The position numbers and the translations under genes were made by a program. DNA of 64,000 nt from DASXTW01 sp046726275 (GTDB lineage: Bacteria; Actinomycetota; UBA4738), in contig JBKPAF010000040.1 in assembly GCA_046726275.1 (NCBI GenBank), positions 1 through 64,000 on the forward strand, read 5' to 3'. The notes under the pieces were generated by a model that searched no databases, had not been told where the DNA came from, and worked only from the letters and a program-made list of their open reading frames with translations. The number at the start of each line of letters is the position of its first letter. Position 1 is the first letter of the stretch. Below, piece after piece: positions 17,784-25,219 of this stretch.

Positions 17784-18383
17784 TCAGGCCCCGAGGGAGA
17801 AGAACCCGATCCTGCGGTAGCGGCCGCCCGAGCGGAACAGGACCTTGCCCAGGTAGCGGCCGGGAGCGATCTGAACCAGCTCGTCGAGGATGTGGCGGAT
17901 GAGCATCGGGTTAGCTTCGAAGTCGTAGTCGATCTTGAGCACGCTCACGTCGGCGTCGATCTTTCCCCGGCCAACGCAGGTTCGAAAGGGGAAGGCCTCG
18001 AGGCGGTCCCCTCGCGCGACTTCGGGTCGGTGTCGTGGGAACAGCGTCCACAACCACACCCTCGTGGCCGTGGTCGGCGTGAACCGGTTCAGCCCGGTTC
18101 CCGTGGTCGGGCTGAAGGTCTTCCCCAGCCACGGCATCCAAAGCTGAGCGATCCTCATGACCACCGCATCCCACGGGCCCCACGTGGAGGTCGCCAGCAG
18201 GCGGCCCGTCTGGAATCCGGACGGCGTCGGGTCCGGCTCGACCCCCGATGAGAACAGCGCATCCATGCGCCGGATGACCTCCGCCCGGTTCCGCCCGGGG
18301 ATCAGTCGGTCGGCCAGCCCGTCGAGCTCGTCCGATCGATCCCGGGTGTCCCCGACGTGATCCTCGGCCCCTTGTTGCGCCAT
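17784..18383 (-). CDS. Hypothetical protein, about 199 residues
   Basis: I do not recognise the family. From ATG 18383, preceded by a G-rich site, the protein begins with a polar helix DELDGLADRLIPGRNRAEVIRRMDAL. It continues with an aromatic segment TSTWGPWDAVVMRIAQLW and ends in a beta-rich region VLKIDYDFEANPMLIRHIL, DELVQIAPGRYLGKVLFR and RRIGFFSL. The last part looks like strands of a closed barrel (lipocalin-like), where IAPGRYLGK suggests a binding loop; this is only a visual impression. There is no signal peptide. It is divergent from the NUDIX gene across 52 bases, so the two may share regulation. Confidence 0.65.
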   Translation of the reverse strand: MAQQGAEDHVGDTRDRSDELDGLADRLIPGRNRAEVIRRMDALFSSGVEPDPTPSGFQTGRLLATSTWGPWDAVVMRIAQLWMPWLGKTFSPTTGTGLNRFTPTTATRVWLWTLFPRHRPEVARGDRLEAFPFRTCVGRGKIDADVSVLKIDYDFEANPMLIRHILDELVQIAPGRYLGKVLFRSGGRYRRIGFFSLGA

Positions 18384-18435
18384 GCCCCACCCCCCGCGGA
18401 TGCTAATCGGTCGCGGTAGCCCGGAGGTACTCCAA

Positions 18436-19017
18436 ATGAGGGAAAAAACGGGTGGGCCACCAGGGCCTTCGGCGGCGAATCCGGGAGCACCCGGCGAAGA
18501 GATCGGCGTGCTGGTCGATGACCGGGACGAGGTGGTGGGTACCGCGCCGCGGAGCGCGATCCGGGCCAAGAACCTGCTCCATCGGGGTGTGGCCATCGCC
18601 GTCCGGAACCCGGCGGGCCACATCTACGTGCATCGCCGCACGCCGGGCAAGGACGTCTTCCCCGGGATGTACGACATGGTGGTCGGGGGGATGGTGGCGG
18701 CCGGAGAGTCCTACGAGGAGGCGGCCCGCCGCGAGCTCTCCGAAGAGCTGGGCGTCGAGCCGGCCGAGATCACCTCGGTTCTGAAGCATCTGTACAAGGG
18801 AGATCGGAACAACGCGTGGATCTCTTTGTACGAGGTGCCCTGGGCCGGACCCATCCGCCACCAGGAAACGGAGATCTCGTGGGGCGCCTACATGACGGTG
18901 GACGAGATCGTGGCCAAGCTCGACGAATGGCCGTTCGCGCCGGATCACCTCGAGGTGTTCGAGCGCTATCTGTCGTCACGGGCTCGCGGCTCAGCCCACG
19001 GTGGCCGAGCGACCTGA
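18436..19017 (+). CDS. NUDIX hydrolase (YfcD/IPP-isomerase-like)
   Basis: A 193-residue NUDIX enzyme with a complete Nudix box, GMVAAGESYEEAARRELSEE and then LGV, matching GX5EX7REUXEEXGU. The N-terminal layout (IGVLVDDRDEVVGTAPRSAI, then LLHRGVAIAV and VHRRTPGKDVFPGMYD) is like YfcD and isopentenyl-diphosphate isomerase relatives. It probably hydrolyses a nucleoside diphosphate derivative; the substrate is unknown. The ATG at 18436 has GGAGG eight bases upstream, better than the earlier in-frame ATG at 18382. Confidence 0.92.
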   Translation: MREKTGGPPGPSAANPGAPGEEIGVLVDDRDEVVGTAPRSAIRAKNLLHRGVAIAVRNPAGHIYVHRRTPGKDVFPGMYDMVVGGMVAAGESYEEAARRELSEELGVEPAEITSVLKHLYKGDRNNAWISLYEVPWAGPIRHQETEISWGAYMTVDEIVAKLDEWPFAPDHLEVFERYLSSRARGSAHGGRAT

Positions 19018-19042
19018 GGCTCCACTCACCTCGCTCGCCCCG

Positions 19043-19048
19043 TATCAT
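19043..19048 (+). promoter_or_regulatory. Candidate -10 box TATCAT upstream of the cyclic-nucleotide-binding protein
   Basis: TATCAT fits the actinobacterial TANNNT -10 pattern and lies 41 bases before the ATG at 19090, in the short gap after the NUDIX gene. The same hexamer with the same CG prefix precedes the Fe-S carrier gene at 42981. There is no convincing -35. Confidence 0.35.
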
Positions 19049-19089
19049 GCGGACCTGTCGAGGCCCGCGGTGCTCGGGAGGGGGACATC

Positions 19090-19491
19090 ATGGCCGACGC
19101 ACGGATGGGCGCCTTTGCCGGGGTCCCACTGTTCGCGCGGGTGCCCAAGCGGCATCTGCGAACGATCCTCAATCGGATGGAGGAATACGAGTACGAGGAT
19201 GGCGCCACGATCCTCAGAGAGGGCACACATGGAGAGGTGCTGTTCGTGTTGCTCCAAGGCGAGGCGCGCGTCGTGCGCAGAGGGCGGACCGTGGCGCGCC
19301 TTCGCGCCGGTGACTTTTTCGGCGAGATCGCGGTCCTCGACCGGAGGCCCCGAACGGCCAGCGTGATCGCCGCCTCCCCCGTTCGTTGTCTGACGCTCCA
19401 CCGGGAGGATCTGCGCAAGGTGGCCACCGACGAGCCGAGTGTGGCCTGGACCCTCCTGGGGACGCTGGCATCGCGGTTCCGCGGCGACTGA
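19090..19491 (+). CDS. Stand-alone cyclic nucleotide-binding domain protein
   Basis: A 133-residue CNBD. It reads GVPLFARVPKRHLRTILNRM, then GATILREGTHGEVLFVLLQGEA, and the phosphate-binding cassette FFGEIAVLDRRPRTASV with the conserved Glu and Arg. No effector domain is attached, unlike Crp regulators. It could bind cAMP or cGMP and act through protein contacts, or may have lost ligand binding. It follows the NUDIX gene by 72 bases and has a possible promoter of its own. GGAGGGGG lies just before the ATG. Confidence 0.9.
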   Translation: MADARMGAFAGVPLFARVPKRHLRTILNRMEEYEYEDGATILREGTHGEVLFVLLQGEARVVRRGRTVARLRAGDFFGEIAVLDRRPRTASVIAASPVRCLTLHREDLRKVATDEPSVAWTLLGTLASRFRGD

Positions 19492-19510
19492 AGGGCTGAG
19501 CTCCGCGGCA

Positions 19511-19954
19511 CTACTGGACGCAGAACTCGTTCCCTTCCACGTCCTGCATGACCACCCAGTATTCCCCGAACTCCGAATCGACCTCACCCGGCCGGACGAC
19601 GGCGGCCCCCTCGGCCTTCAATCGCTCCACCTCTGTATCGACCCGCCGGCGCCGCTCGTCCGCCGGCGTCGCCCGGCCGCCACTCACATTGAGGTCGAGG
19701 TGGACGCGGTTCTTCACCGTCTTCGGCTCGGGCACGCGCTGGAAGTAGATCCGGGGCCCTTTGCCTTCCGGGTCCACGACCGCGCCGGCCGAGTTCCAGC
19801 GATCCTCCGGAACGTTCATCGCTCGGAGGAAGTCCTCCCAGCTCCCATACCCATCGGGTGGATCCTGCTCCTTGTAGCCGAGCGCGGCGGCCCAGAAGGT
19901 CATCATCCGGTCCGGGTCCGCGCAGTCGATCACGACCTGGATATCGGTGGCCAT
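19511..19954 (-). CDS. VOC family protein
   Basis: A 147-residue glyoxalase-like protein: MATDIQVVIDCADPDRMMTF at the start, IYFQRVPEPKTVKNRVHLDL in the middle and YWVVMQDVEGNEFCVQ at the end. The central segment is almost the same as in the VOC protein at 456-842. Metal-binding positions of the fold are present, but no substrate can be assigned. The ATG at 19954 follows GGGAAGGGAG by seven bases; codons upstream of it are not family-like. It is divergent from another VOC gene at 20049. Confidence 0.88.
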   Translation of the reverse strand: MATDIQVVIDCADPDRMMTFWAAALGYKEQDPPDGYGSWEDFLRAMNVPEDRWNSAGAVVDPEGKGPRIYFQRVPEPKTVKNRVHLDLNVSGGRATPADERRRRVDTEVERLKAEGAAVVRPGEVDSEFGEYWVVMQDVEGNEFCVQ

Positions 19955-20048
19955 CGCCGTTCTCCCTTCCCTGGGCGATCCGGGGACGATGACATACCCT
20001 AGCGACAGGGCACGCCCAAGGTCGGTGAGTGCCGGAGAGGGGGCCGCG

Positions 20049-20441
20049 GTGATCACGAAGGCGAACACCATCGGGATCTACGTGAGTGACCAGGATCGCG
20101 CCCTTGACTTCTACACGCAGTTGCTGGGGTTCGAGAAGCTGCGGGACGAACCTATGGGCGATCCCAGCGCATCGGACACCAGATGGCTGGTGGTGGCGCC
20201 CAAGGGTGCCGACACCCCTTTCGTCCTCTACACGCCCCCAGGAATGGAGGGGCGGATCGGGGGGTTTTCGAACATCGTGTGGGACACCGACGACATCCAG
20301 GCCACGTACGGCGACCTCGCCGCAAGAGGAGTGGAGTTCACCCAGCCACCCGCCAGGCAACCGTGGGGCTGGTGGGCCCAGTTCAAGGACCCCGACGGCA
20401 ACGAGTTCGGCCTCCACCAGTCGGCGAGTCGAGAGCCATGA
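20049..20441 (+). CDS. VOC family protein
   Basis: A 130-residue VOC protein of a second subtype: TIGIYVSDQDRALDFYTQLLG, then RWLVVAPKGADTPFVLYTPP, NIVWDTDDIQATYGDLAARG and the final FKDPDGNEFGLHQ. It resembles glyoxalase/bleomycin-resistance-like proteins whose two half-modules make one metal site. The GTG at 20049 has GGAGAGGGGG upstream. Its stop overlaps the start of the flavoenzyme gene by four bases (ATGA), so the two products are probably made together and may act on one substrate. Confidence 0.88.
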   Translation: MITKANTIGIYVSDQDRALDFYTQLLGFEKLRDEPMGDPSASDTRWLVVAPKGADTPFVLYTPPGMEGRIGGFSNIVWDTDDIQATYGDLAARGVEFTQPPARQPWGWWAQFKDPDGNEFGLHQSASREP

Positions 20442-21841
20442 GCTCGACTGCCACCGACGTCAAGGTCGAGGAGGCAGCGGTTGCCGCTCTCGAGGGCACG
20501 TTCAGGGGACAGGTCGTCCGACCCACGGACCCGTCCTACGACGAACACCGCCGGATCTGGAACGGATCCATCGATCGGTTTCCCGCGCTGATCGCTCGGT
20601 GTGCCGGCGTGGCGGACGTGATCGAGGCGGTGCGATTCGGACGGGACACCGGCCTTCGGACCGCCGTCCGAAGCGGAGGCCACAGCTTCCCCGGCCAGTC
20701 CGTGTGCGACGGCGGGCTGGTCATCGACCTGAGCCTGATGAAAGGGGTCCGGGTCGATCCCGAAGCGCACACGGCCCGGGCTCAAGCGGGCGTTCTCCTC
20801 GGAGAGCTCGACCGCGAGACGCAGGCCTTCGGGCTGGCCGTGCCGGCGGGGATCGTCACCCACACTGGTCTCGCCGGCCTCACGCTGGGCGGGGGGATCG
20901 GCTGGCTGATGAGGAAGTACGGCCTGACCGTGGATCAGCTCGTGTCGGTGGACCTGGTGACGGCGGACGGCGAGCTCGTGAAGGCGAGCGAGAGGGAGAA
21001 CCCCGATCTGTTCTGGGGAGTGCGGGGCGCCGGCGGAAACTTCGGGATCGTCACCGAGTTCGAGTTTCGCCTCAATCCCCTGGGACCGACCGTTCTGGCC
21101 GGCCCGATCTTCTGGCCCATGGAGGAATCAGCGAGCGTCCTGCGGTTCTACCGCGACTGGATCACGGACGTGCCGGACGAGCTCACGACCATCGTGGTCC
21201 ACCGCATGATGCCGCCGCTTCCGGCCGTCCCACCGGACCTCCACGGGGTGCCCGTCGTCACGGTGATCTGTTGTTATGCCGGGCCCGTCGAAGAAGGTGA
21301 GCGGGTGGTCCGCCCGATGAAGGAGTTCGGAACGCCCCTCCTCGACCTGTGCCAGCCCAAGCCGTTCGTGGAACATCAGTCGATGTTCGACCCTTCTTTT
21401 CCCAACGGTTGGTGGTACTACTTCCGATCCTGTGACATCGCCGAGCTTTCGGACGAGGTCATCGACATCGTGTCCGACCGGGCTCCGCGGATGACGTCGC
21501 CGCTCACGGCGTTCCCCATCTTCCACCTGGGGGGCGCCATCTCACGCGTGGGCGAGGACGAGACGGCGTTCAATGGGCGTAGCTCAGGGCACACGATCAA
21601 CATCAACGCCACGACCGCGACCAGTGAGGGGTTCGAGGAAGAACGGGAGTGGTCGCGAAGCTTCTGGACGGCCCTCCAGCCGTATCACACCAGCGTGTAC
21701 GTGAACTTCCTCATGGACGAGGGCGAGGACCGGATCCGCCAGGCTTACGGGTCCGAGCGGTACGACCGCCTCAAAGGTCTGAAGCGTCGCTACGACCCGG
21801 AGAACTTCTTCCGCCTGAACCAGAACATCCCCCCGACGTAG
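20438..21841 (+). CDS. FAD-binding oxidoreductase, berberine-bridge (BBE) type
   Basis: A 467-residue PCMH/VAO flavoprotein. The FAD-binding half reads TAVRSGGHSFPGQSVC, where His82 is the usual 8-alpha-histidyl FAD attachment, then THTGLAGLTLGGGIGWLMRKYG and GAGGNFGIVTEFEFRLNPLG. The C-terminal BBE motif RYDPENFFRLNQNI is clear. The cysteine that gives the second FAD bond in bicovalent relatives is absent; THTGLAGL sits in its place, so a single covalent bond is expected. Members oxidise alcohols, sugars or amines with O2. It is coupled to the upstream VOC gene and followed within two bases by a thioesterase-like gene. Confidence 0.9.
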   Translation: MSSTATDVKVEEAAVAALEGTFRGQVVRPTDPSYDEHRRIWNGSIDRFPALIARCAGVADVIEAVRFGRDTGLRTAVRSGGHSFPGQSVCDGGLVIDLSLMKGVRVDPEAHTARAQAGVLLGELDRETQAFGLAVPAGIVTHTGLAGLTLGGGIGWLMRKYGLTVDQLVSVDLVTADGELVKASERENPDLFWGVRGAGGNFGIVTEFEFRLNPLGPTVLAGPIFWPMEESASVLRFYRDWITDVPDELTTIVVHRMMPPLPAVPPDLHGVPVVTVICCYAGPVEEGERVVRPMKEFGTPLLDLCQPKPFVEHQSMFDPSFPNGWWYYFRSCDIAELSDEVIDIVSDRAPRMTSPLTAFPIFHLGGAISRVGEDETAFNGRSSGHTININATTATSEGFEEEREWSRSFWTALQPYHTSVYVNFLMDEGEDRIRQAYGSERYDRLKGLKRRYDPENFFRLNQNIPPT

Positions 21842-21842
21842 C

Positions 21843-22634
21843 TTGTCCGGCGACTTCGTGTTCGACCGGGACACGTCGGTCTCGCCCGCGGGGCCGGGCC
21901 GGTGGCGGGCCCAGGTCGACCCCAAGTGGAACATCGCCGGCGCGCCCAACGGCGGATACCTGATCTCGATCGCGCTCGGCGCCATCGCGGGCACCGTTCC
22001 CCATCCAGACCCGTTGGCCGTGTCGGCGCACTTCCCCATGCGCACCGAGGCGGCGGAGGCCGACATCGCGGTGGATCTGGTTCGAGCGGGACGGGCCCAC
22101 TCCACCGCCGCCGCGCGCCTGGTCCAGTCCGACCAGACGCGCCTCCACGTCGTGGCGACCTTCGGAGACCTGGGCGGCATCGAGGGACCGACCCTCGTGC
22201 GGGAGTCGCCTCCCGTGTTCCCCTCCCCCGGAGACTGTGTTCCGGCCCGAGGCCCGGTGGCTCCCGACTTCATCGGGCAGTTCGATTTGCGGCTCACGCC
22301 GGACACGGCGGCGTGGGCGATCGGGAAGCCGAGCGGGGTGGCGGAGATGTGCGGCTGGATCCGGTTCGCCGACGGGCGTGAACCGGACCCCAAGTCTCTG
22401 GCCATCTTCGCCGACTCGTTCCCGCCCACGGTGTTCAACGTGGGTCCGGCCGTGTGGGTGCCGACCCTGGAGCTGACCGTCCACGTACGCGGCCGGCCGG
22501 CTGCGGGGTGGCTGCAATGCCGGTTTCAGACCCGCTACCTGATTAAGGGCTATCTCGAGGAAGACGGGGAGATCTGGGATTCGCGCGGCCGGCTCGTGGC
22601 CCAGTCCCGACAGCTCGCCCAGGTCAGGACGTGA
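21843..22634 (+). CDS. Thioesterase family protein (double hotdog, TesB-like)
   Basis: A 263-residue acyl-CoA thioesterase-like protein. The first hotdog contains WNIAGAPNGGYLISIALGAI and a strand VDLVRAGRAHSTAAARLVQ. The second contains FDLRLTPDTAAWAIG, DSFPPTVFNVGPAVWVPTLE and FQTRYLIKGYLEEDGEIWDS, the last with the aspartate typical of TesB-like enzymes. It probably hydrolyses a CoA thioester. The start is taken as TTG 21843, right after the flavoenzyme stop, because it leaves the conserved FVFDRDTSV strand intact; there is no obvious Shine-Dalgarno, which suggests reinitiation. Confidence 0.85.
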   Translation: MSGDFVFDRDTSVSPAGPGRWRAQVDPKWNIAGAPNGGYLISIALGAIAGTVPHPDPLAVSAHFPMRTEAAEADIAVDLVRAGRAHSTAAARLVQSDQTRLHVVATFGDLGGIEGPTLVRESPPVFPSPGDCVPARGPVAPDFIGQFDLRLTPDTAAWAIGKPSGVAEMCGWIRFADGREPDPKSLAIFADSFPPTVFNVGPAVWVPTLELTVHVRGRPAAGWLQCRFQTRYLIKGYLEEDGEIWDSRGRLVAQSRQLAQVRT

Positions 22635-22637
22635 CCG

Positions 22638-23042
22638 CTAGGCCTGGTCCTCCTGGTCGAAATCGAGCGAGCACGAGTTGATGCAGTACCGGAGGCCGGT
22701 CGGAGCTGGTCCGTCGTCGAACACGTGACCCAGGTGCCCCCCGCAGTTCTTGCAGGTCACCTCCGTCCGGACCATCCCGTAGCTGGTATCCGTGTGGAGC
22801 TCGACGCGCTCCCGATCGGCGGGTTCGGTGAAGCTGGGCCATCCGGTTCCCGAGTCGAACTTCGTGTCCGATCGAAACAGCTCGGCGCCGCATCCCGCGC
22901 ACCGGTAGGTGCCGTCGTCGTGGAGGTTCCAGTACGCCCCCGTGAACGCCCTCTCGGTGCCCTTCAGGCGGAGCACCTCGTACTGTTCGGGGGTGAGACG
23001 CTGCCGCCACTCCTCTTCGGTGTTCGGGATCTGCTTCTGCAT
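22638..23042 (-). CDS. msrB: Peptide-methionine (R)-S-oxide reductase MsrB
   Basis: Reduces the R-epimer of methionine sulfoxide in proteins. Zinc-binding pairs CAGC and CKNC are present. Core motifs are FDSGTGWPSFTEP and HLGHVFDDGP, and the catalytic cysteine lies in LRYCINSCSLDF. Length is 134 residues from ATG 23042, which is preceded by GGAAGGCGTGAG. It is convergent with the thioesterase gene, leaving three bases between stops, and is not linked to msrA at 4.4 kb. Confidence 0.96.
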   Translation of the reverse strand: MQKQIPNTEEEWRQRLTPEQYEVLRLKGTERAFTGAYWNLHDDGTYRCAGCGAELFRSDTKFDSGTGWPSFTEPADRERVELHTDTSYGMVRTEVTCKNCGGHLGHVFDDGPAPTGLRYCINSCSLDFDQEDQA

Positions 23043-23119
23043 GCTCACGCCTTCCTTTCCTTGACCCATCCGGGGCCCTCCAGTCGCTAGAACAGCTCCG
23101 AACGCGACGGTGTTCCGGA

Positions 23120-24310
23120 TCAGCCCGTCCGGTCTCCATCGAGGTAGCGGAGGGCGAGGGCCGCGTACAGCGCGATGCCATTGGCCATGGCCGGCTCCTC
23201 GACCATCATGCGGTTCGAGTGGTTGGCCGGCGGGTTGGGATCGTCCGGTGGGGCCACCCCCAGGTCCAGCATGGCGCCGGGGACCCGCTGCAACACGTAG
23301 GAGAAGTCCTCCGAGCCCATCACCGGGTCGTCCATGACCTTGACCAACTCGTCCCCGAGGAGGTCCCTGGACACGCCGAGGGCGAACTCGGTCATCGCCT
23401 CGTCGTTCACCGTGGTGGGATAGCCGGGATCGACGACCAGCTCGGCGCTCATCCTGTGCGCCGAGGCCACACCCTCGATCACTTGGCGGATGTTCTCGAG
23501 GACGAATTCGCGATTCTCCTCCGAGAGGGTGCGGACGGTTCCTTCCATGGCGGCCACTTCCGGTATGACGTTGTTCGTGGATCCCGCGTGGATGCTGGCG
23601 ATGGTCACGACCGCCGGGTCGAACACGTCCACCTTTCGCGTCACCATGGTCTGCAGGGCCTGGACGATCTCGCAGGCCACCGGCACGGGATCCTTCGCTC
23701 GATATGGTGCGGAAGCGTGGCCGCCCTGACCCGTCACCGTTGCCACGATCTTGTCGGAGGAGGCCAGGAGCGGCCCGGACCTGGTGTGGATCTCCCCGGC
23801 CGGAAGGTAGGAGACGACGTGCAAGGCGAACGCCGCTGAAGGCGGCGCGCCCCCGTCGAGCAGCCCCTCCTCGATCATCAGCCTGGCCCCGTGGTAGCCC
23901 TCCTCGCCCGGCTGGAACATGAACAGCACCGTCCCGCTCAGCTCGTCGCGATGTTCAACCAGGAGCCTGGCGGCCTGAAGAAGCATCGCCACGTGGGTGT
24001 CGTGACCGCAGGCGTGCATCGCCCCGTCGACCTCCGACGCGAAGTCCAGCCCGGTGTCTTCGGGCATGGGGAGGGCATCCATGTCGCCCCGGAGCAAGAT
24101 GGTCGGGCCTTCACGTCTACCCTCGAGCGTCGCGGTGACCCAGGTGGCCCGCGTGCCCGTACGGATCTCGAGGGGCAAGCCCTTCAAGGCATCGAGGACG
24201 ACCTGCTGCGTCTGCGGAAGGTCGAGGCCGATCTCCGGATGGCGATGGATGCGACGGCGAACCGCGATCGCTCCGTCGAGCAGCGCCTGAGCCTCGTCGA
24301 GAAGGGTCAT
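23120..24310 (-). CDS. M20 family metallo-amidohydrolase
   Basis: A 396-residue peptidase M20D-type enzyme (N-acyl-amino-acid or IAA-conjugate hydrolase-like). It starts RRRIHRHPEIGLDLPQTQQ, with LLRGDMDALPMPEDTGLDF, the metal ligands HACGHDTHVAMLL, FMFQPGEEGYHGARLMI with the catalytic Glu, and MGSEDFSYVLQRVPG toward the end. The dimerisation domain (GQGGHASAP) is complete. It hydrolyses the amide bond of acylated amino acids; the physiological substrate is unknown. Its ATG overlaps the MOSC gene stop (ATGA), so the two are cotranslated. Confidence 0.93.
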   Translation of the reverse strand: MTLLDEAQALLDGAIAVRRRIHRHPEIGLDLPQTQQVVLDALKGLPLEIRTGTRATWVTATLEGRREGPTILLRGDMDALPMPEDTGLDFASEVDGAMHACGHDTHVAMLLQAARLLVEHRDELSGTVLFMFQPGEEGYHGARLMIEEGLLDGGAPPSAAFALHVVSYLPAGEIHTRSGPLLASSDKIVATVTGQGGHASAPYRAKDPVPVACEIVQALQTMVTRKVDVFDPAVVTIASIHAGSTNNVIPEVAAMEGTVRTLSEENREFVLENIRQVIEGVASAHRMSAELVVDPGYPTTVNDEAMTEFALGVSRDLLGDELVKVMDDPVMGSEDFSYVLQRVPGAMLDLGVAPPDDPNPPANHSNRMMVEEPAMANGIALYAALALRYLDGDRTG

Positions 24311-25095
24311 GACCTCGTCTCCTTTCCATCGATGAGCTCGGCCTCGTCGCCGAGGGCGATCGTCCCCACCTGGAGCACCTCGGCGTAGACCCCGAAGTTG
24401 ATGTCTCGGTCGGGCGTGACCCCTCGGTACGAGGCGATGACCTTCAGCGTGTCGAAGTCCTTCACACCTGTCTGGGGATCGAGGGTGGTGACGACACACC
24501 TGGGGATGGGACCCCCCACCTCGACCACGGCCTGCCCGAGGCGAAGGTGCCGCCCGGCCCACGTGTCCTCTTCATGGGGTTCGCATCCGGACAGCTCAAC
24601 GAGCATCCGGAACCTCCCCGAATCGAGCGGACCCGCATGCCCCGCTCGGCGGGCCAACTCCTCGGCCGACGCGCTCGACACGAGCGACACCGGCGTCTCG
24701 TCGTTCGCCGCCCCCGGTCGGTCCGGCCGGACCACCAGCACGGGCCTGCCGACGAACGCCGAGACGGCCTCGGCCCAGGGTCCTTTCAACGCTCTCCCCG
24801 TGACCGCCCGCCCGTAGAAGCTGGTGACGACGGGCTCACCGAGCGCCGTCGAATCGCCCTCCACGGATGCCCCATCGGGGAAGGTCAGGGCCAACCATTC
24901 CCTGGACGGGTCATACGCCGAGGTGATCTGCATCAGCGATCCGTTCTTGCCCGTCGAGACGAGGCGGCCATCGGTCTCCGCCAGATAGAAGCGGCGATTC
25001 TCGACCACGCCGAACGGCTCCAATCGGATCCGCTCGGGATGTTGGAGCGCCATCGACTTGACCGGCGCGATCGAGAGTCGAGCCACCGCTCGCAT
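24307..25095 (-). CDS. MOSC domain-containing protein
   Basis: A 262-residue protein with an N-terminal MOSC beta-barrel (RLSIAPVKSMALQHPERIRL, VVENRRFYLAETDGRLVS) and a C-terminal MOSC domain. MOSC domains are found in molybdenum cofactor sulfurases and in mARC/YiiM-type proteins, which handle sulfur or reduce N-hydroxylated compounds. An RFRMLVELSGCEPHEEDTW segment and GGPIPRCVVTTLDPQTG hold the conserved cysteine at which Moco would be bound. It heads a two-gene operon with the M20 hydrolase and is divergent from the ArsR gene. Confidence 0.9.
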   Translation of the reverse strand: MRAVARLSIAPVKSMALQHPERIRLEPFGVVENRRFYLAETDGRLVSTGKNGSLMQITSAYDPSREWLALTFPDGASVEGDSTALGEPVVTSFYGRAVTGRALKGPWAEAVSAFVGRPVLVVRPDRPGAANDETPVSLVSSASAEELARRAGHAGPLDSGRFRMLVELSGCEPHEEDTWAGRHLRLGQAVVEVGGPIPRCVVTTLDPQTGVKDFDTLKVIASYRGVTPDRDINFGVYAEVLQVGTIALGDEAELIDGKETRS

Positions 25096-25176
25096 GGATG
25101 CTCACGGTACCAAGGAGGAGACCGGGTGAGCTCGAGAAGCAGCGCTCTGGCCTGGGCATTTGCGCAGATCCAATCC

Positions 25177-25219
25177 CATTCGATATCCTTCGAACGCCTG
25201 ATTCGGAAAGGATCGAATG
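25177..25219 (+). promoter_or_regulatory. Inverted repeat over the ribosome site and start of the ArsR gene
   Basis: Left arm CATTCGATATCCTT (25177-25190) and right arm AAGGATCGAATG (25208-25219) are complementary apart from a two-base bulge. The right arm contains both the Shine-Dalgarno and the ATG of the regulator gene. As DNA it could be the operator for autoregulation; as RNA the hairpin would mask the start. The sequence cannot distinguish these. Confidence 0.55.

Noticed and set aside
17980..18060. GGTTCGA sequence resembling a tRNA T-loop
   Set aside because: It lies inside a coding region and no acceptor or anticodon arms can be drawn; no tRNA was found elsewhere either.
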